The notes below the pieces were generated by a model. That model did no database searches. It was not told where the DNA came from and saw only the letters and a list, made by a program, of their open reading frames with translations. DNA of 62,067 nucleotides, from assembly GCF_010672455.1 (NCBI RefSeq), contig NZ_JAAHGO010000036.1, positions 26,654 to 88,720 on the forward strand, in the 5' to 3' direction. The stretch comes from Okeania sp. SIO2C9. GTDB taxonomy: Bacteria; Cyanobacteriota; Cyanobacteriia; Cyanobacteriales; Microcoleaceae. Every line of letters begins with the position of its first letter. Positions within the stretch are counted from its first letter, which is position 1. This document shows positions 26,287-35,082 of this stretch, piece after piece. The translations under genes and the position numbers were made by a program.

Positions 26287-28380
26287 ATGGTCATCAGTTT
26301 CGATCGAGAAACTTGTAGTAATCTCAACATAACTGAATCCCGCGAATGGTTAGTCACAAACGGTATTGGAGGCTACGCTTCTGGTACAGTAGCTAACATC
26401 CTAACCCGTCGCTATCATGGATTACTCATAGCAGCACTCAAACCCCCATTAGGGCGTACATTATTGCTAACAAAACTAGACGAAACTGCCAATTATAAAG
26501 GTCTAGAGTATCCTCTTTACTGTAACCGTTGGGCTGATAGTACAGCAAACCCAGAAGGTTATCAACAAATAGAAAGCTTCCACCTAGAAGGAACAATACC
26601 AGTATGGAAATTTACATTTGCAGACGTGGTATTGGAGAAACGGATCTGGATGGAGCAAGGAGAAAACACCACCTATATTCATTATAATTTGCGCAATGGT
26701 AGTCAACCCTTAAACTTGGAAATTAAAGCATTAATTAACCATCGCGATCATCATCATCATACCAACGCTCAAGATTGGCAAATCAGCACAGAAAACATTA
26801 AAAACGGAGTCCGTATACAAGCTTTTCCTGAAGCAACACCCTTATATCTGCTGACAGACCCTCATCCAGATGACAAAAAATTAGTATCTACACCTGCCAA
26901 TAATTGGTATTACGGATTTAATTTAGCAGTAGAAAAATATCGCGGTCAACAAGAATTAGAAGACCACTTACACGCTGTTACTTTTGATGCACAAATTGAA
27001 GTAGGCAAATCTCTAACTATAGTTGCCAGCACAAAAGAAAATGCTACTACTAATGGCGAGAGAGAACTAGCTTTTCATCATAATTACGAACAACAAATAA
27101 TCCAAAAATTTGCCACTGTCGAAGCACCCAAGTCAGAAGTAAAAAATCCAGTCATTAAATTCTGGAAATCATTTACCCAGACAAAAGCTCAACCTATTGC
27201 AAAACCAACTCCAGACTGGATAAACCAATTAGTATTAGCAGCTAATCAATTTATTGTAGATCGCAAATCCCCCAAACATCCATACGGCAAAACTATCCTT
27301 GCAGGTTATCATTGGTTTGAAGACTGGGGTCGCGACACAATGATTAGTTTACCTGGTTTAACTATTTGTACAAAACAATTTGATGTCGCTAGGTCTATTC
27401 TGCTCACCTTTGCTGAGTATGTTGACCAAGGAATGTTGCCAAACCGCTTCCCCGACGGTAGTACTACACCAGATTATAACACTGTAGATGCCACACTTTG
27501 GTATTTTGAAGCAGTTCGTGCATACTATGAAGCTACAGGCGATCGCCAACTTTTAGTAGAATTGTTTCCAATTTTAGCAGAGATCATTGACTACTATCGC
27601 CGAGGCACCCGCTACAATATTCAGTTAGATACTGATGATGGCTTAATTTATGCTGGTGAAGCAGGTTCACAAATTACTTGGATGGATGCCAAAGTAGATG
27701 ATTGGGTAGTGACATCGCGTATTGGTAAACCCATTGAAATTAGTGCGCTTTGGTATAATGCTCTGCAAATCATGGATAAGTTTGCCCAGCAGTTGGGTAA
27801 GGATAATCTAGATTATGAAAGGTTGGCAAGGTTGATAAAGGAAAAGGGTTTTGCTCGTTTCTGGAATCAAGAGGAAGGTTATTGTTACGATGTAGTTGAT
27901 ACACCTAATGGTAATGATGCTGCTTTGCGACCGAATCAAATATTTGCCTTATCATTACCAGGGAACGGGGAATTTAGTTATCCACCTCTACTGACACCAG
28001 AGCAGGAAAAACAAGTGATGGATATATGTACGCACAAGCTATTGACTCCCTATGGTTTACGCAGTCTAACGAATGACGCTCCTGAATACAAAGGTGTTTA
28101 TGGAGGCGATATTTATCAACGAGATGGTGCTTATCATCAAGGTACTGTCTGGGGTTGGTTGATTGGTCATTATGCTGTAGCGCATCTACGAATTTATAAC
28201 AACCAAGCAAAAGCTGAGGAGTTATTAAAACCGATAGCAGAGCATTTAACAGTGCATGGTATTGGCAATATCAGTGAAATTTTTGATGGAAATGAACCGA
28301 TGACACCCCGTGGTTGTATTGCTCAAGCGTGGAGTGTTGCAGAAGTTTTACGAGCGTGGACGGTAATTAATAATGAATAA
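26287..28380 (+). CDS. Glycogen debranching enzyme, amylo-alpha-1,6-glucosidase (GH133-like)
   Basis: 697 residues, cytoplasmic. The N-terminal GDE_N-type beta domain (about 1-250) starts with ESREWLVTNGIGGYASGTV and RRYHGLLIAA. The (alpha/alpha)6 catalytic domain (about 300-690) contains HWFEDWGRDTMISLPGL, ITWMDAKVDDWVVTSRIGKP followed by IEISALWYNAL, and IYQRDGAYHQGTVWGWLIG, all hallmarks of the bacterial amylo-alpha-1,6-glucosidase family; the Asp/Glu residues in these blocks are the likely acid/base set. Role: removal of alpha-1,6 branches in glycogen or related glucans. ATG at 26287 follows an AT-rich leader, and a GAAGGAAGAAG-type repeat (complement strand) lies about 100 bases upstream. 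The length fits the family and the gene appears intact and monocistronic. Confidence 0.9.
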   Translation: MVISFDRETCSNLNITESREWLVTNGIGGYASGTVANILTRRYHGLLIAALKPPLGRTLLLTKLDETANYKGLEYPLYCNRWADSTANPEGYQQIESFHLEGTIPVWKFTFADVVLEKRIWMEQGENTTYIHYNLRNGSQPLNLEIKALINHRDHHHHTNAQDWQISTENIKNGVRIQAFPEATPLYLLTDPHPDDKKLVSTPANNWYYGFNLAVEKYRGQQELEDHLHAVTFDAQIEVGKSLTIVASTKENATTNGERELAFHHNYEQQIIQKFATVEAPKSEVKNPVIKFWKSFTQTKAQPIAKPTPDWINQLVLAANQFIVDRKSPKHPYGKTILAGYHWFEDWGRDTMISLPGLTICTKQFDVARSILLTFAEYVDQGMLPNRFPDGSTTPDYNTVDATLWYFEAVRAYYEATGDRQLLVELFPILAEIIDYYRRGTRYNIQLDTDDGLIYAGEAGSQITWMDAKVDDWVVTSRIGKPIEISALWYNALQIMDKFAQQLGKDNLDYERLARLIKEKGFARFWNQEEGYCYDVVDTPNGNDAALRPNQIFALSLPGNGEFSYPPLLTPEQEKQVMDICTHKLLTPYGLRSLTNDAPEYKGVYGGDIYQRDGAYHQGTVWGWLIGHYAVAHLRIYNNQAKAEELLKPIAEHLTVHGIGNISEIFDGNEPMTPRGCIAQAWSVAEVLRAWTVINNE

Positions 28381-28444
28381 TTGTATCCACTCAATATGAT
28401 GGGGAAGGCAATTATCCCTCTTCTGTCACTCTCCGGTTTTTTTT

Positions 28445-28556
28445 ATTAGAGTTGTTGGGAAATAAGAAAGAATAAATTGGCCACCGGACCAAATTCTCCT
28501 TTTTAAACGCCAATTTTTTCTTGGCTTATTTTACTTTATTTCCCAACAACTCTAAT
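28445..28556. mobile_element. MITE with perfect 21-bp inverted ends (TTAGAGTTGTTGGGAAAT)
   Basis: ATTAGAGTTGTTGGGAAATAA at the left and its exact reverse complement at the right, 112 bp in total, no ORF. The same end closes the transposase remnant at 29642-29901 and stands alone at 54906, so this is a non-autonomous derivative of that IS. A TA duplication is possible (TA|GAG...CTC|TA). Confidence 0.85.
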
Positions 28557-28629
28557 ATAGGTCAACTTTATATTTACCTCTATCTTGTAAAGAAATCTAT
28601 TTTCTAAACTGAACGCTTTAAATGAAAAA

Positions 28630-28691
28630 GTGAACAGGAAGTGAACAGAAAGTGAACAATTTAATAAAAAAAGTGAACAGAAAAGTGAATA
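28630..28691. promoter_or_regulatory. Five direct GTGAACA boxes (operator-like)
   Basis: GTGAACA at 28630, 28641, 28652 and 28673, and GTGAATA at 28685: steps of 11, 11, 21 and 12 bases, close to whole helical turns. The set lies about 100-165 bases upstream of the 28794 ATG. This arrangement suggests cooperative binding of a regulator on one DNA face; the regulator is unknown. Confidence 0.5.
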
Positions 28692-28793
28692 ATCGCCGTG
28701 AAATTACTGTGAGATAATTTAGATGTAGATTGAAAATTAATGGAACGTAGAACAGTCTCATTCTGAAACTCTTAATTAATAAAAAGAAAAATA

Positions 28794-29636
28794 ATGTTAA
28801 AGAAGATTTATTTTTTAGCAAGCTTAATGACAGCTTTTACAATAACTCCTATTGCTTATGGAGCATCTTTTGAAGATAATTTTAGTGATGGAATCATAGA
28901 TTCTTCTATCTACAGGCCTTTAGAAAATGGAATTATTGAAGAATCTTCAGGAACATTAAATGTAACAGTTAATGATATAGGTGATGGAGTTGATATATTT
29001 TTAGATGAAGTAATTCCTGATGCTCAATGGATTAAAATGGACTTTTCTATGTCTGATTTTTTGATAGGAGAAGGTCTTAAATTTGAAGTTTTTTCAGGAG
29101 AAAGTGATACTATTTCAGACTTTGATTTAACGGTATTAATAGACGAAGTATTAGTAGAGAGTTCCGGTAATTCATTATTACTTAATGAAAATGAAAAAAA
29201 CTGTGCTATTCGTGTTAATGTAAGTATAGATTTCGCGAATACACGTCAACAGATAATACATTTAGATCAACCCTGTAGTGAAATTGATGCTTTTAAAGGT
29301 TTTTTTAGAATTGATTGGATTCCAAAAGATGGAAAATGGAAATACGATTTTGGAACTGCTTCAGGTGATACAAATAATATTCCAAATATAATAAATGATA
29401 TAGTAATTCCAAAACTTAACCCGCCTAACAATACTGATAAGAAAATAGAACGTATAGCAGTAAACTTTCAGACTTTTATACCTCGTGATCCAATCTTTTC
29501 TATTGATAATTTTGGTGCAGAAGTAATACATCGTAGCACTAATGAAAATACTTCTTCAAAATCTATTGTTATGTTAGGAATTTTACTTACTGGCTTTTCT
29601 TTATCAAAAAAGCTAGTAAATAAGAATAAAAAATAA
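28794..29636 (+). CDS. Secreted protein with C-terminal membrane anchor (PEP-CTERM-like layout)
   Basis: 280 residues. Signal peptide MLKKIYFLASLMTAFTITPI, cleaved probably after YGA-SF. The mature acidic domain (FEDNFSDGIIDSSIYRPLEN) looks beta-rich, with two cysteines (in NCAIRV and QPCSEI) that could form a disulfide. The C-terminus has a short helix SIVMLGILLTGFSLS followed by KKLVNKNKK. This is the helix-plus-basic layout of sorting tags, but without a PEP motif, so exosortase processing is doubtful. Family not recognised; the N-terminal FEDNFSDG resembles the start of some lectin/glucanase-like folds. The five GTGAACA boxes upstream suggest tight regulation. Its 3' end abuts a transposase remnant. 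Confidence 0.65.
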   Translation: MLKKIYFLASLMTAFTITPIAYGASFEDNFSDGIIDSSIYRPLENGIIEESSGTLNVTVNDIGDGVDIFLDEVIPDAQWIKMDFSMSDFLIGEGLKFEVFSGESDTISDFDLTVLIDEVLVESSGNSLLLNENEKNCAIRVNVSIDFANTRQQIIHLDQPCSEIDAFKGFFRIDWIPKDGKWKYDFGTASGDTNNIPNIINDIVIPKLNPPNNTDKKIERIAVNFQTFIPRDPIFSIDNFGAEVIHRSTNENTSSKSIVMLGILLTGFSLSKKLVNKNKK

Positions 29637-29641
29637 GAAAG

Positions 29642-29821
29642 CTACAAAAGACCGAAAATCGGAAATTGAGTCAATCTAGAGTAATATGTGAAAACGCCTT
29701 TGCAGGTGTCAAGCGCTATGGCTCTGTCAATCAGATTTACCGTAATCACAAGGATGATTTTGATGACAAATTAATGTTAACAGCGACTGGATTATGGAAC
29801 TTGTACCTGATGGCAGCATAA
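29642..29821 (+). pseudogene. C-terminal fragment of a DDE transposase (IS5/DDE_Tnp_4-like)
   Basis: The open stretch reads RVICENAFAGVKRYGSVNQI then YRNHKDDFDDKLMLTATGLW and ends NLYLMAA before TAA. The R-x-x-x-E-N-x-F-x-x-x-K-R block is the catalytic-Glu region of IS5-group (HARBI1-related) transposases. No start codon and no upstream catalytic Asp residues remain. Confidence 0.8.
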
Positions 29822-29901
29822 ATAATAAAATCAATAACCAAAATTGATCAGTTTGAGTTTTCATTTTTCACTAACCTCAGTTATTTCCCAACAACTCTAA
29901 T
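29642..29901 (+). mobile_element. Remnant of an IS5-like insertion sequence (3' part with right end)
   Basis: The last 59 codons of a transposase followed by 60 bases and the terminal TTATTTCCCAACAACTCTAAT (29881-29901). The 5' two thirds and the left end are missing. The end is identical to the MITE at 28445. Confidence 0.8.
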
Positions 29902-29937
29902 ACTTTAACCATTGCAGAGAAGATTTTTCAGTGTTAA

Positions 29938-30048
29938 AAAAAACATGAGACAAAACTAAAGAAGGTCGAAATTGTTTCTGGAGAAAAACGACTTTTACTG
30001 GAAGAAGCAACTGTAGAACAAATTAAAGATATTTTGGAAAGTTTCTGA
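29938..30048 (+). pseudogene. 3' remnant of an unidentified gene upstream of the CHAT protein
   Basis: A 36-codon open stretch with no start codon, ending KLKKVEIVSGEKRLLLEEA and TVEQIKDILESF, then TGA 10 bases before the next ATG. The composition is protein-like and the tight spacing suggests it was the upstream partner of the 30059 gene, its 5' part lost where the IS remnant now ends. Family unknown. Confidence 0.4.
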
Positions 30049-30058
30049 GAAAATAGCT

Positions 30059-32875
30059 ATGCAAATTCTTCACCTAAACTTGAAATTAATAGGGGATGAT
30101 TATGCCCAATTTCGATACTTTTGGAATAATCCTAATGATTACCAATCTTATCAATTATCTCTGACAGAAATTTCCGCTCTAATCGAAAAATCAGAGGCAA
30201 ACTATTACACTAGACTGCCAGGCGACTACGCCAAAACTGGTCAAATTATTTATAACTGGTTAGATGGAAATGACCGTATTTTGCAAAGAGAACTCGATAA
30301 ATATCGACGGGAAGGAATTGTTTTAGCTATTTCTACCTCAGAAAGATTAGCTCATTTACCTTGGGAAGTGCTACATGATGGTAAAGGATTTTTAGTTCAG
30401 CGTAAACCTGCTATTATTCCTGTTAGTTGGGTGACGGATAGTCAACAACTTTATTTTCAAAATCAACCTCATAACCGAGCATTAAATGTTGTGTTTATGG
30501 CAAGTTTCCCCCGCAATATGGGAGACCATTTTTCGGAACTTGATTTTGAAGCGGAGGAGAGAAGTATTTTAGAGGCAACTAAAAGAACACCTCTTTATTT
30601 AGAAGTAGAAGAAAGTGGTTGTTTGACTGAGTTAGGTTATCTAGTGGAAAGTCACGAAGAGAATTTTTTTGATGTTGTTCATCTCACAGGTCATGCAACT
30701 TTTGAGGATAAGAAACCTTGCTTTATTACTGAGACAGAATATGGACAAGCAGAATATAGCAGTGCGGAAGATATTGCCACAGAATTACAATTTCAGCACC
30801 CTAAACTAATTTTTCTATCGGGTTGTCGGAGTGGATATTTATATCTGGGGAATATTCCGTCAATGGCAGAATCTTTATTAAGTCAAGGTGCAACAGCAGT
30901 TTTAGGATGGGGCGATCGGGTTTTAGATACAGACGCAACAACAGCAGCAGGAAAGCTATATCAGGGGTTGTCCTCTGGTAAGGGAGTAACCGAAGCATTA
31001 GCGGAAACTTACCAGGAATTAATTGAGGTAAATACTAGAGACTGGCATAAATTACGACTTTATGTGGCGGGTAGTTTACCGGGAGCGTTAGTAACTCCCT
31101 TGAGAAAACCAGGTCGGAAACCTGCACCTCGTTATCAGAAAACTATTGAATTTAGAGACCCAGAAGGTAAACTTAGGGTTGCTACTCGTAAAGATTTTGT
31201 TGGTCGTCGCCGTCAATTACAAAATTGTCTCCGTGCTTTTAAGTTAGATGATAAGTTGGGAGTATTAATTCATGGTATGGGGGGTTTAGGAAAAAGTACT
31301 ATTGCTTCTCGACTTTGGGAACGTTTATCGGAATATGAAAAGGTTTTATGGTGGCGACAAATTGATAAATCGAATTTAGTAGAAAAATTGGCAGATAAAT
31401 TGAGATATGCTGACTTACGTTTTGCTTTAAAAGATAATCAATATGAGCTTAAATATAGGTTGCGAGATTTGTTTGAAAGTTTGATTGAAGCAGGAGAAAA
31501 ACCTTTTCTTTTCCTCTTTGATGACTTTGAATGGAATCTCGAACCTCGTGAAGGTGGATATGTTTTGAAACCTGAAGCAGCAGAAGTTTTGAATGCTTTG
31601 GTTTGGGCAATTCAAGAAGTAGGTGCGAGGGAAAAAATTATTATTACTTGTCGTTATAAATTTCAACATCAATTATTAAGTGAATTTTGGGTGCAAGGAT
31701 TAAAGCCATTTCGCGAAGCTGACTTAGATAAAAAATTGAAACGTCTGGAGAATTTTAATTCTGGAAAAATTGATGAAAAGTTAATCGAAAGAGCATTAAA
31801 ACTTGCCGATGGAAATCCTCGTTTATTGGAATGGTTGGATAAAGATGTGCTTTCTTGTGAGGATATTGATAACAGGTTAAGTAAGCTTGAATCTAGTTCT
31901 GAAGATTGGCAAGGAAAAGTGATTTGGTCTGAACTTTATGCACAAATTGATCAAAAAATTGTTCAGGTATTGAGTCATTGTTTGGTGTTTGAAATTCCTG
32001 TACCAATGTCAGCTTTAGAGGCGGTTTGTGAGTCGATTTCTGGTTATAAAGAACAACTGAAGAGAGGGATAGATTTAGGTTTGATAGAGGTTAGTTCGGA
32101 AGTAGAAGAATCTGAGCGTGTTTATCGAGTTTCGCGAATTTTACCTCGGATTATTTCGAGTATTAAATTGCCAGAAGTTCCTGAAGTTTATTCTTTGTAT
32201 AAAAAAGGTTTGAAAAAGTTGTTTGAGGTGTGGGGAAGGAGAGACAATAGAAGCCAGGAAAAATGGCGTGAGATTTTCCGGTTAATGTTTGCTAACAAAG
32301 AAAATCCTCAGAGATTTCGACAGGGGTTTTATCAAATGCTTGATGCTGATTTTTCTGAAGTTGATGAAGCTTATGAGTCTGAACTTAGGCAAAGCAAAAC
32401 TGAACTATCAGAGGATAATTTATATGTTCAATTAGAAGAATATTTGTGTCAAGGTGAATGGATAAAAGCTGATGAGGAGACAGCATTTATTTTTTATCAA
32501 GTAATGGCATTCAAGGATATTGACAGACATGATATTTATGAGGAGATTCCACTTTCAATACTGAGAGAAATAGACCAACTTTGGGTAAAATATAGTCATG
32601 GTAAGTTTGGATTTTCCGTCCAAAAGAAAATTTATCAGAGCGTGGGTGGTACGAAAGAATATAATGAGGAAGTATTGGAAGCGTTCGGCAACGAAGTTGG
32701 ATGGCGTGAAGGAGGAGAATGGTTGTATTGGGATGACCTAACTTATCGCTTAGATATGCATTCTGTGGGGACTTTGCCTTCGGAAATAGCAGACTTTTGG
32801 AGGGAGGTGTGGATGGTACCTGAGAGTGGGGTGTGGGTGTTGCTCGCACAGAGACTTGTAGACTATAACATATAA
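30059..32875 (+). CDS. CHAT-protease/NTPase (STAND-type) protein
   Basis: 938 residues, cytoplasmic. N-terminal CHAT (caspase-like) domain, about 1-350, with catalytic His212 in HLTGHATF and Cys256 in FLSGCRSGY. Then an NB-ARC/NACHT-type NTPase: FVGRRRQLQ, Walker A HGMGGLGKST (near 408-417), Walker B FLFLFDDFEW, and a winged-helix-like region (ALKLADGNPRLLEWLDKD). The C-terminal 300 residues are helical, mixed and not recognised; they would be the sensor in a STAND layout. Related architectures serve in bacterial immunity and cell death as nucleotide-switched proteases. The target here is unknown. ATG lies 10 bases after the remnant at 29938-30048. The downstream side is repeat DNA, so no partner gene remains beyond that fragment. 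Confidence 0.85.
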   Translation: MQILHLNLKLIGDDYAQFRYFWNNPNDYQSYQLSLTEISALIEKSEANYYTRLPGDYAKTGQIIYNWLDGNDRILQRELDKYRREGIVLAISTSERLAHLPWEVLHDGKGFLVQRKPAIIPVSWVTDSQQLYFQNQPHNRALNVVFMASFPRNMGDHFSELDFEAEERSILEATKRTPLYLEVEESGCLTELGYLVESHEENFFDVVHLTGHATFEDKKPCFITETEYGQAEYSSAEDIATELQFQHPKLIFLSGCRSGYLYLGNIPSMAESLLSQGATAVLGWGDRVLDTDATTAAGKLYQGLSSGKGVTEALAETYQELIEVNTRDWHKLRLYVAGSLPGALVTPLRKPGRKPAPRYQKTIEFRDPEGKLRVATRKDFVGRRRQLQNCLRAFKLDDKLGVLIHGMGGLGKSTIASRLWERLSEYEKVLWWRQIDKSNLVEKLADKLRYADLRFALKDNQYELKYRLRDLFESLIEAGEKPFLFLFDDFEWNLEPREGGYVLKPEAAEVLNALVWAIQEVGAREKIIITCRYKFQHQLLSEFWVQGLKPFREADLDKKLKRLENFNSGKIDEKLIERALKLADGNPRLLEWLDKDVLSCEDIDNRLSKLESSSEDWQGKVIWSELYAQIDQKIVQVLSHCLVFEIPVPMSALEAVCESISGYKEQLKRGIDLGLIEVSSEVEESERVYRVSRILPRIISSIKLPEVPEVYSLYKKGLKKLFEVWGRRDNRSQEKWREIFRLMFANKENPQRFRQGFYQMLDADFSEVDEAYESELRQSKTELSEDNLYVQLEEYLCQGEWIKADEETAFIFYQVMAFKDIDRHDIYEEIPLSILREIDQLWVKYSHGKFGFSVQKKIYQSVGGTKEYNEEVLEAFGNEVGWREGGEWLYWDDLTYRLDMHSVGTLPSEIADFWREVWMVPESGVWVLLAQRLVDYNI

Positions 32876-32972
32876 GCGTTTCAGCCATTAAGAGAAAAAA
32901 CTTTTAGGAACTCAATTTTACGAATTTTCTTTATTTCAGCATTTTTGATACCTGGCACAGTTCGGTTATCAG

Positions 32973-33166
32973 TTATCAGTTTTTGATAATCAATTTATTG
33001 GCGATCGCTCAGATACCATTTATCAGTTTTTGATAATCAATTTATTGGCGATCGCTCAGATACTATTTATCAGTTTTTGATAATCAATTTATTGGCGATC
33101 GCTCAGATACCATTTATCAGTTTTTGATAATCCATTGATTGGCGATCGCTCAGATACTATTTATCA
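32973..33166. repeat. 47-bp minisatellite, four units, each with a HIP1 site
   Basis: GCGATCGC occurs at exactly 47-base steps (33001, 33048, 33095, 33142) within units of TTATCAGTTTTTGATAATCAA. TTATCA/TGATAA gives each unit a small hairpin. Units are near-identical with no unique spacers. Confidence 0.95.
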
Positions 33167-33408
33167 GTATCAAAAAATTGCATTGCCACCTCTTGTTGTG
33201 AGGTACTTCTACTTTTCTATTCAACCTCCTAGATTTTCCTTTGATAAATGTAGCAATAAGTGACATTAATCAATTTGTAATAGGGTTGGGTAGAACTCAG
33301 TGAAACCCAACAAAGCCATACCAAATTCAAAACAGGTAGTTAGAGTTGGGTTTATCCTAACGGATAAGCTGGCGCTAACGTTACCTCAACCCAACCTACA
33401 AAAACTAT

Positions 33409-34030
33409 AACGTTGCAGTTAGGGGTTTAACCCCTCATAGCGCCAAAAAATCAGAAAACATTACCGTAGGGGTTTGGTTTCCAAACCCTCATCTCAAATC
33501 AGGAACCCAACCGACAAAAACTATAACGTTGCAGTTAGGGGTCTTGCCCCTCATAGCGCTAAAAAATCAGAAAACATTACCGTAGGGGTTTGGTTTCCAA
33601 ACCCTCATCTCAAATCAGGAACCCAACCGACAAAAACTATAACGTTACAGTTAGGGGTCTTGCCCCTCATAGCGCTAAAAAATCAGAAAATATTACCGTA
33701 GGGTTTGGTTTCCCAACCCTCATCTCAAATCAGGAACCCAACCGACAAAAACTACAACGTTGCAGTTAGGGGTCTTACCCCTCATAGCGCTAAAAAATCA
33801 GAAAACATTACCGTAGGAGTTTGGTTTCCAAACCCTCATCTAAAATCAGGAACCCAACTGACAAAAACTACAACGTTGCAGTTAGGGGTCTTACCCCTCA
33901 TAGCGCTAAAAAATCAGAAAACATTACCGTAGGAGTTTGGTTTCCAAACCCTCATCTAAAATCAGGAACCCAACTGACAAAAACTATAACGTTGCAGTTA
34001 GGGGTTAAACTCCTCATAGCGCCAAAAAAA
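33409..34030. repeat. 116-bp minisatellite, about 5.3 units
   Basis: Units start AACGTTGCAGTTAGGGG at 33409, 33525, 33641, 33757, 33873 and 33989. 116 is not a multiple of three, so the overlapping ORFs it generates cycle through frames and are not genes. Each unit has a GGTTTGGTTTCCAAACCC hairpin. The stretch 32876-33408 holds the 47-bp array and GTTGGGT-rich hairpin sequence only. Confidence 0.95.
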
Positions 34031-34140
34031 TCAGAATTATCTTCCCGCAGTAATTATTAGAGTTTTTTATGAATTTAAAATAAGTAGTAAAAACCAAAAA
34101 CGTTCTAAACTAAGTAAAAAATTAATTTGGAGTTAAACCA

Positions 34141-34452
34141 ATGAGTAAAATCTTCATATATGCTGAATACCAAGTATCAATTCCTTTTACTGAAATTAAT
34201 TGGGAACCTATTAATGTAGACATGAAAAAATTTCCAGGGTTAAAATCAAAAACTTGGTTGAGTGGTTTAAATACCAATAGTGTAGGTGGTTTTTACGAAT
34301 TTGATTCTGTAGAAAATGCACAAAATTATATTGATAATTTATTAATTCCATTTGTTAAACAAGTAAATGGAAATCTTAGTGTCAAGCTTTTTGATGGTGA
34401 TGTTACAAAAGAAGCTTCTCTTGGCATGGATTCAGCTTTTTATAATAGCTAG
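34141..34452 (+). CDS. YdhR-like small protein (dimeric alpha/beta barrel)
   Basis: 103 residues resembling the YdhR/putative mono-oxygenase family. The pattern runs SIPFTEINWEPINVDMKKFP, GLKSKTWLSGLNTNSVGGFY, then EFDSVENAQNYID, which is the signature strand-helix-strand of that ferredoxin-like fold. A catalytic role has not been established for the family with certainty; members form dimers. GGAG lies about 10 bases before the ATG. It sits alone between a minisatellite and a degenerate MITE; the small gene at 34724 follows 270 bases later. Confidence 0.8.
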   Translation: MSKIFIYAEYQVSIPFTEINWEPINVDMKKFPGLKSKTWLSGLNTNSVGGFYEFDSVENAQNYIDNLLIPFVKQVNGNLSVKLFDGDVTKEASLGMDSAFYNS

Positions 34453-34458
34453 TTACCT

Positions 34459-34639
34459 AGAGTTTGCTGATTAACTTTCAAAGGGTTGATAGATAAAGGC
34501 TTTAGCTTTTTGTCGGTCGAAAAAAGTGCCAATTTTTCAGTCTCTAGAGCTGCAAAAAGTTAGTATTTTTGTCGGAAAAGGGCAGAAAAATCAAGGGATA
34601 ATTTTTCTCTGATCTACCTAAAAAAAATCAGCAAATCAT
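34459..34639. mobile_element. Degenerate family B MITE-like element
   Basis: Left TAGAGTTTGCTGATTAA and right AAAATCAGCAAATCATA are inverted ends with two mismatches from the family. The centre (GGCTTTAGC...AAAAGTTAGTATTTTTG) matches other family B copies. Confidence 0.55.
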
Positions 34640-34723
34640 AATTAATTTTGAATATATGACAACTGAACAGCTAGTTTTAATAGTCTCTAAATTATCTTTA
34701 CGCAGTAATTATTAGAGGTTTTG

Positions 34724-34945
34724 ATGGATTTAAAATTAGTTAAATTCCTAGCAGAAATAATTAACAACTTAACCCCAGAAGAAAAACAGGTTTTGGGGAC
34801 AATGATTAATTTAATTCAAGATAATAACCAACCTGAAAATCAGTCTTGGCATGAATTTATTGAAAACACCTATGGCAGTATTCAAGATGAAACTTTTGTC
34901 AGACATTCTCAAGGTAATTTTGAGCAGAGAGAATTATTTGAATGA
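34724..34945 (+). CDS. Small antitoxin-like protein
   Basis: 73 residues: a helical, charged N-terminal half (LKLVKFLAEIINNLTPEEKQ) and a tail SWHEFIENTYGSIQDETFVR. Small cyanobacterial proteins with a Trp-His-x-Phe / TYGS tail often precede PIN-type toxins or nucleases, so an antitoxin or DNA-associated role is a guess from layout. ATG at 34724; the frame also opens at the TTG immediately before it. AGAGG lies about 6 bases upstream. The next gene is a Uma2 nuclease 138 bases downstream, with a duplicated piece of this gene's 3' end between them. I do not know a matching toxin here. Confidence 0.55.
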   Translation: MDLKLVKFLAEIINNLTPEEKQVLGTMINLIQDNNQPENQSWHEFIENTYGSIQDETFVRHSQGNFEQRELFE

Positions 34946-34995
34946 TTTATTTAGAGGTACACCCACGCGGGCAAGATGCCCGCACTGGAAACATT

Positions 34996-35071
34996 ATTCA
35001 AGATGAAATTTTTGTCAGACATTCTCAAGGTAATTTTGAATAGAGAGAATTATTTGAATGATTTATTTAAT
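34996..35071 (+). repeat. Duplicated 3' end of the preceding small gene
   Basis: Bases 34996-35071 repeat 34880-34955 with few changes, 116 bases further on. In the copy, a C-to-A/G-to-T type change makes GAGCAG into GAATAG, a stop. Between them lies GGGCAAGATGCCCGCAC, a hairpin repeat also found at 505 and 733. Confidence 0.85.
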
Positions 35072-35082
35072 TGATAACTGAA

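Noticed and set aside
32973-33166. Regular 47-bp repeats that might suggest a CRISPR array
   Set aside because: The whole 47-base unit repeats, including the HIP1 site; there are no unique spacers and no cas genes. It is a minisatellite.
33474-34060. Three overlapping ORFs of 75-79 codons beginning MVSxPSSxIRNPTDKNYN or similar
   Set aside because: They come from a 116-bp repeat that cycles through frames, start with non-ATG codons and have no ribosome site. They are repeat translations, not genes.
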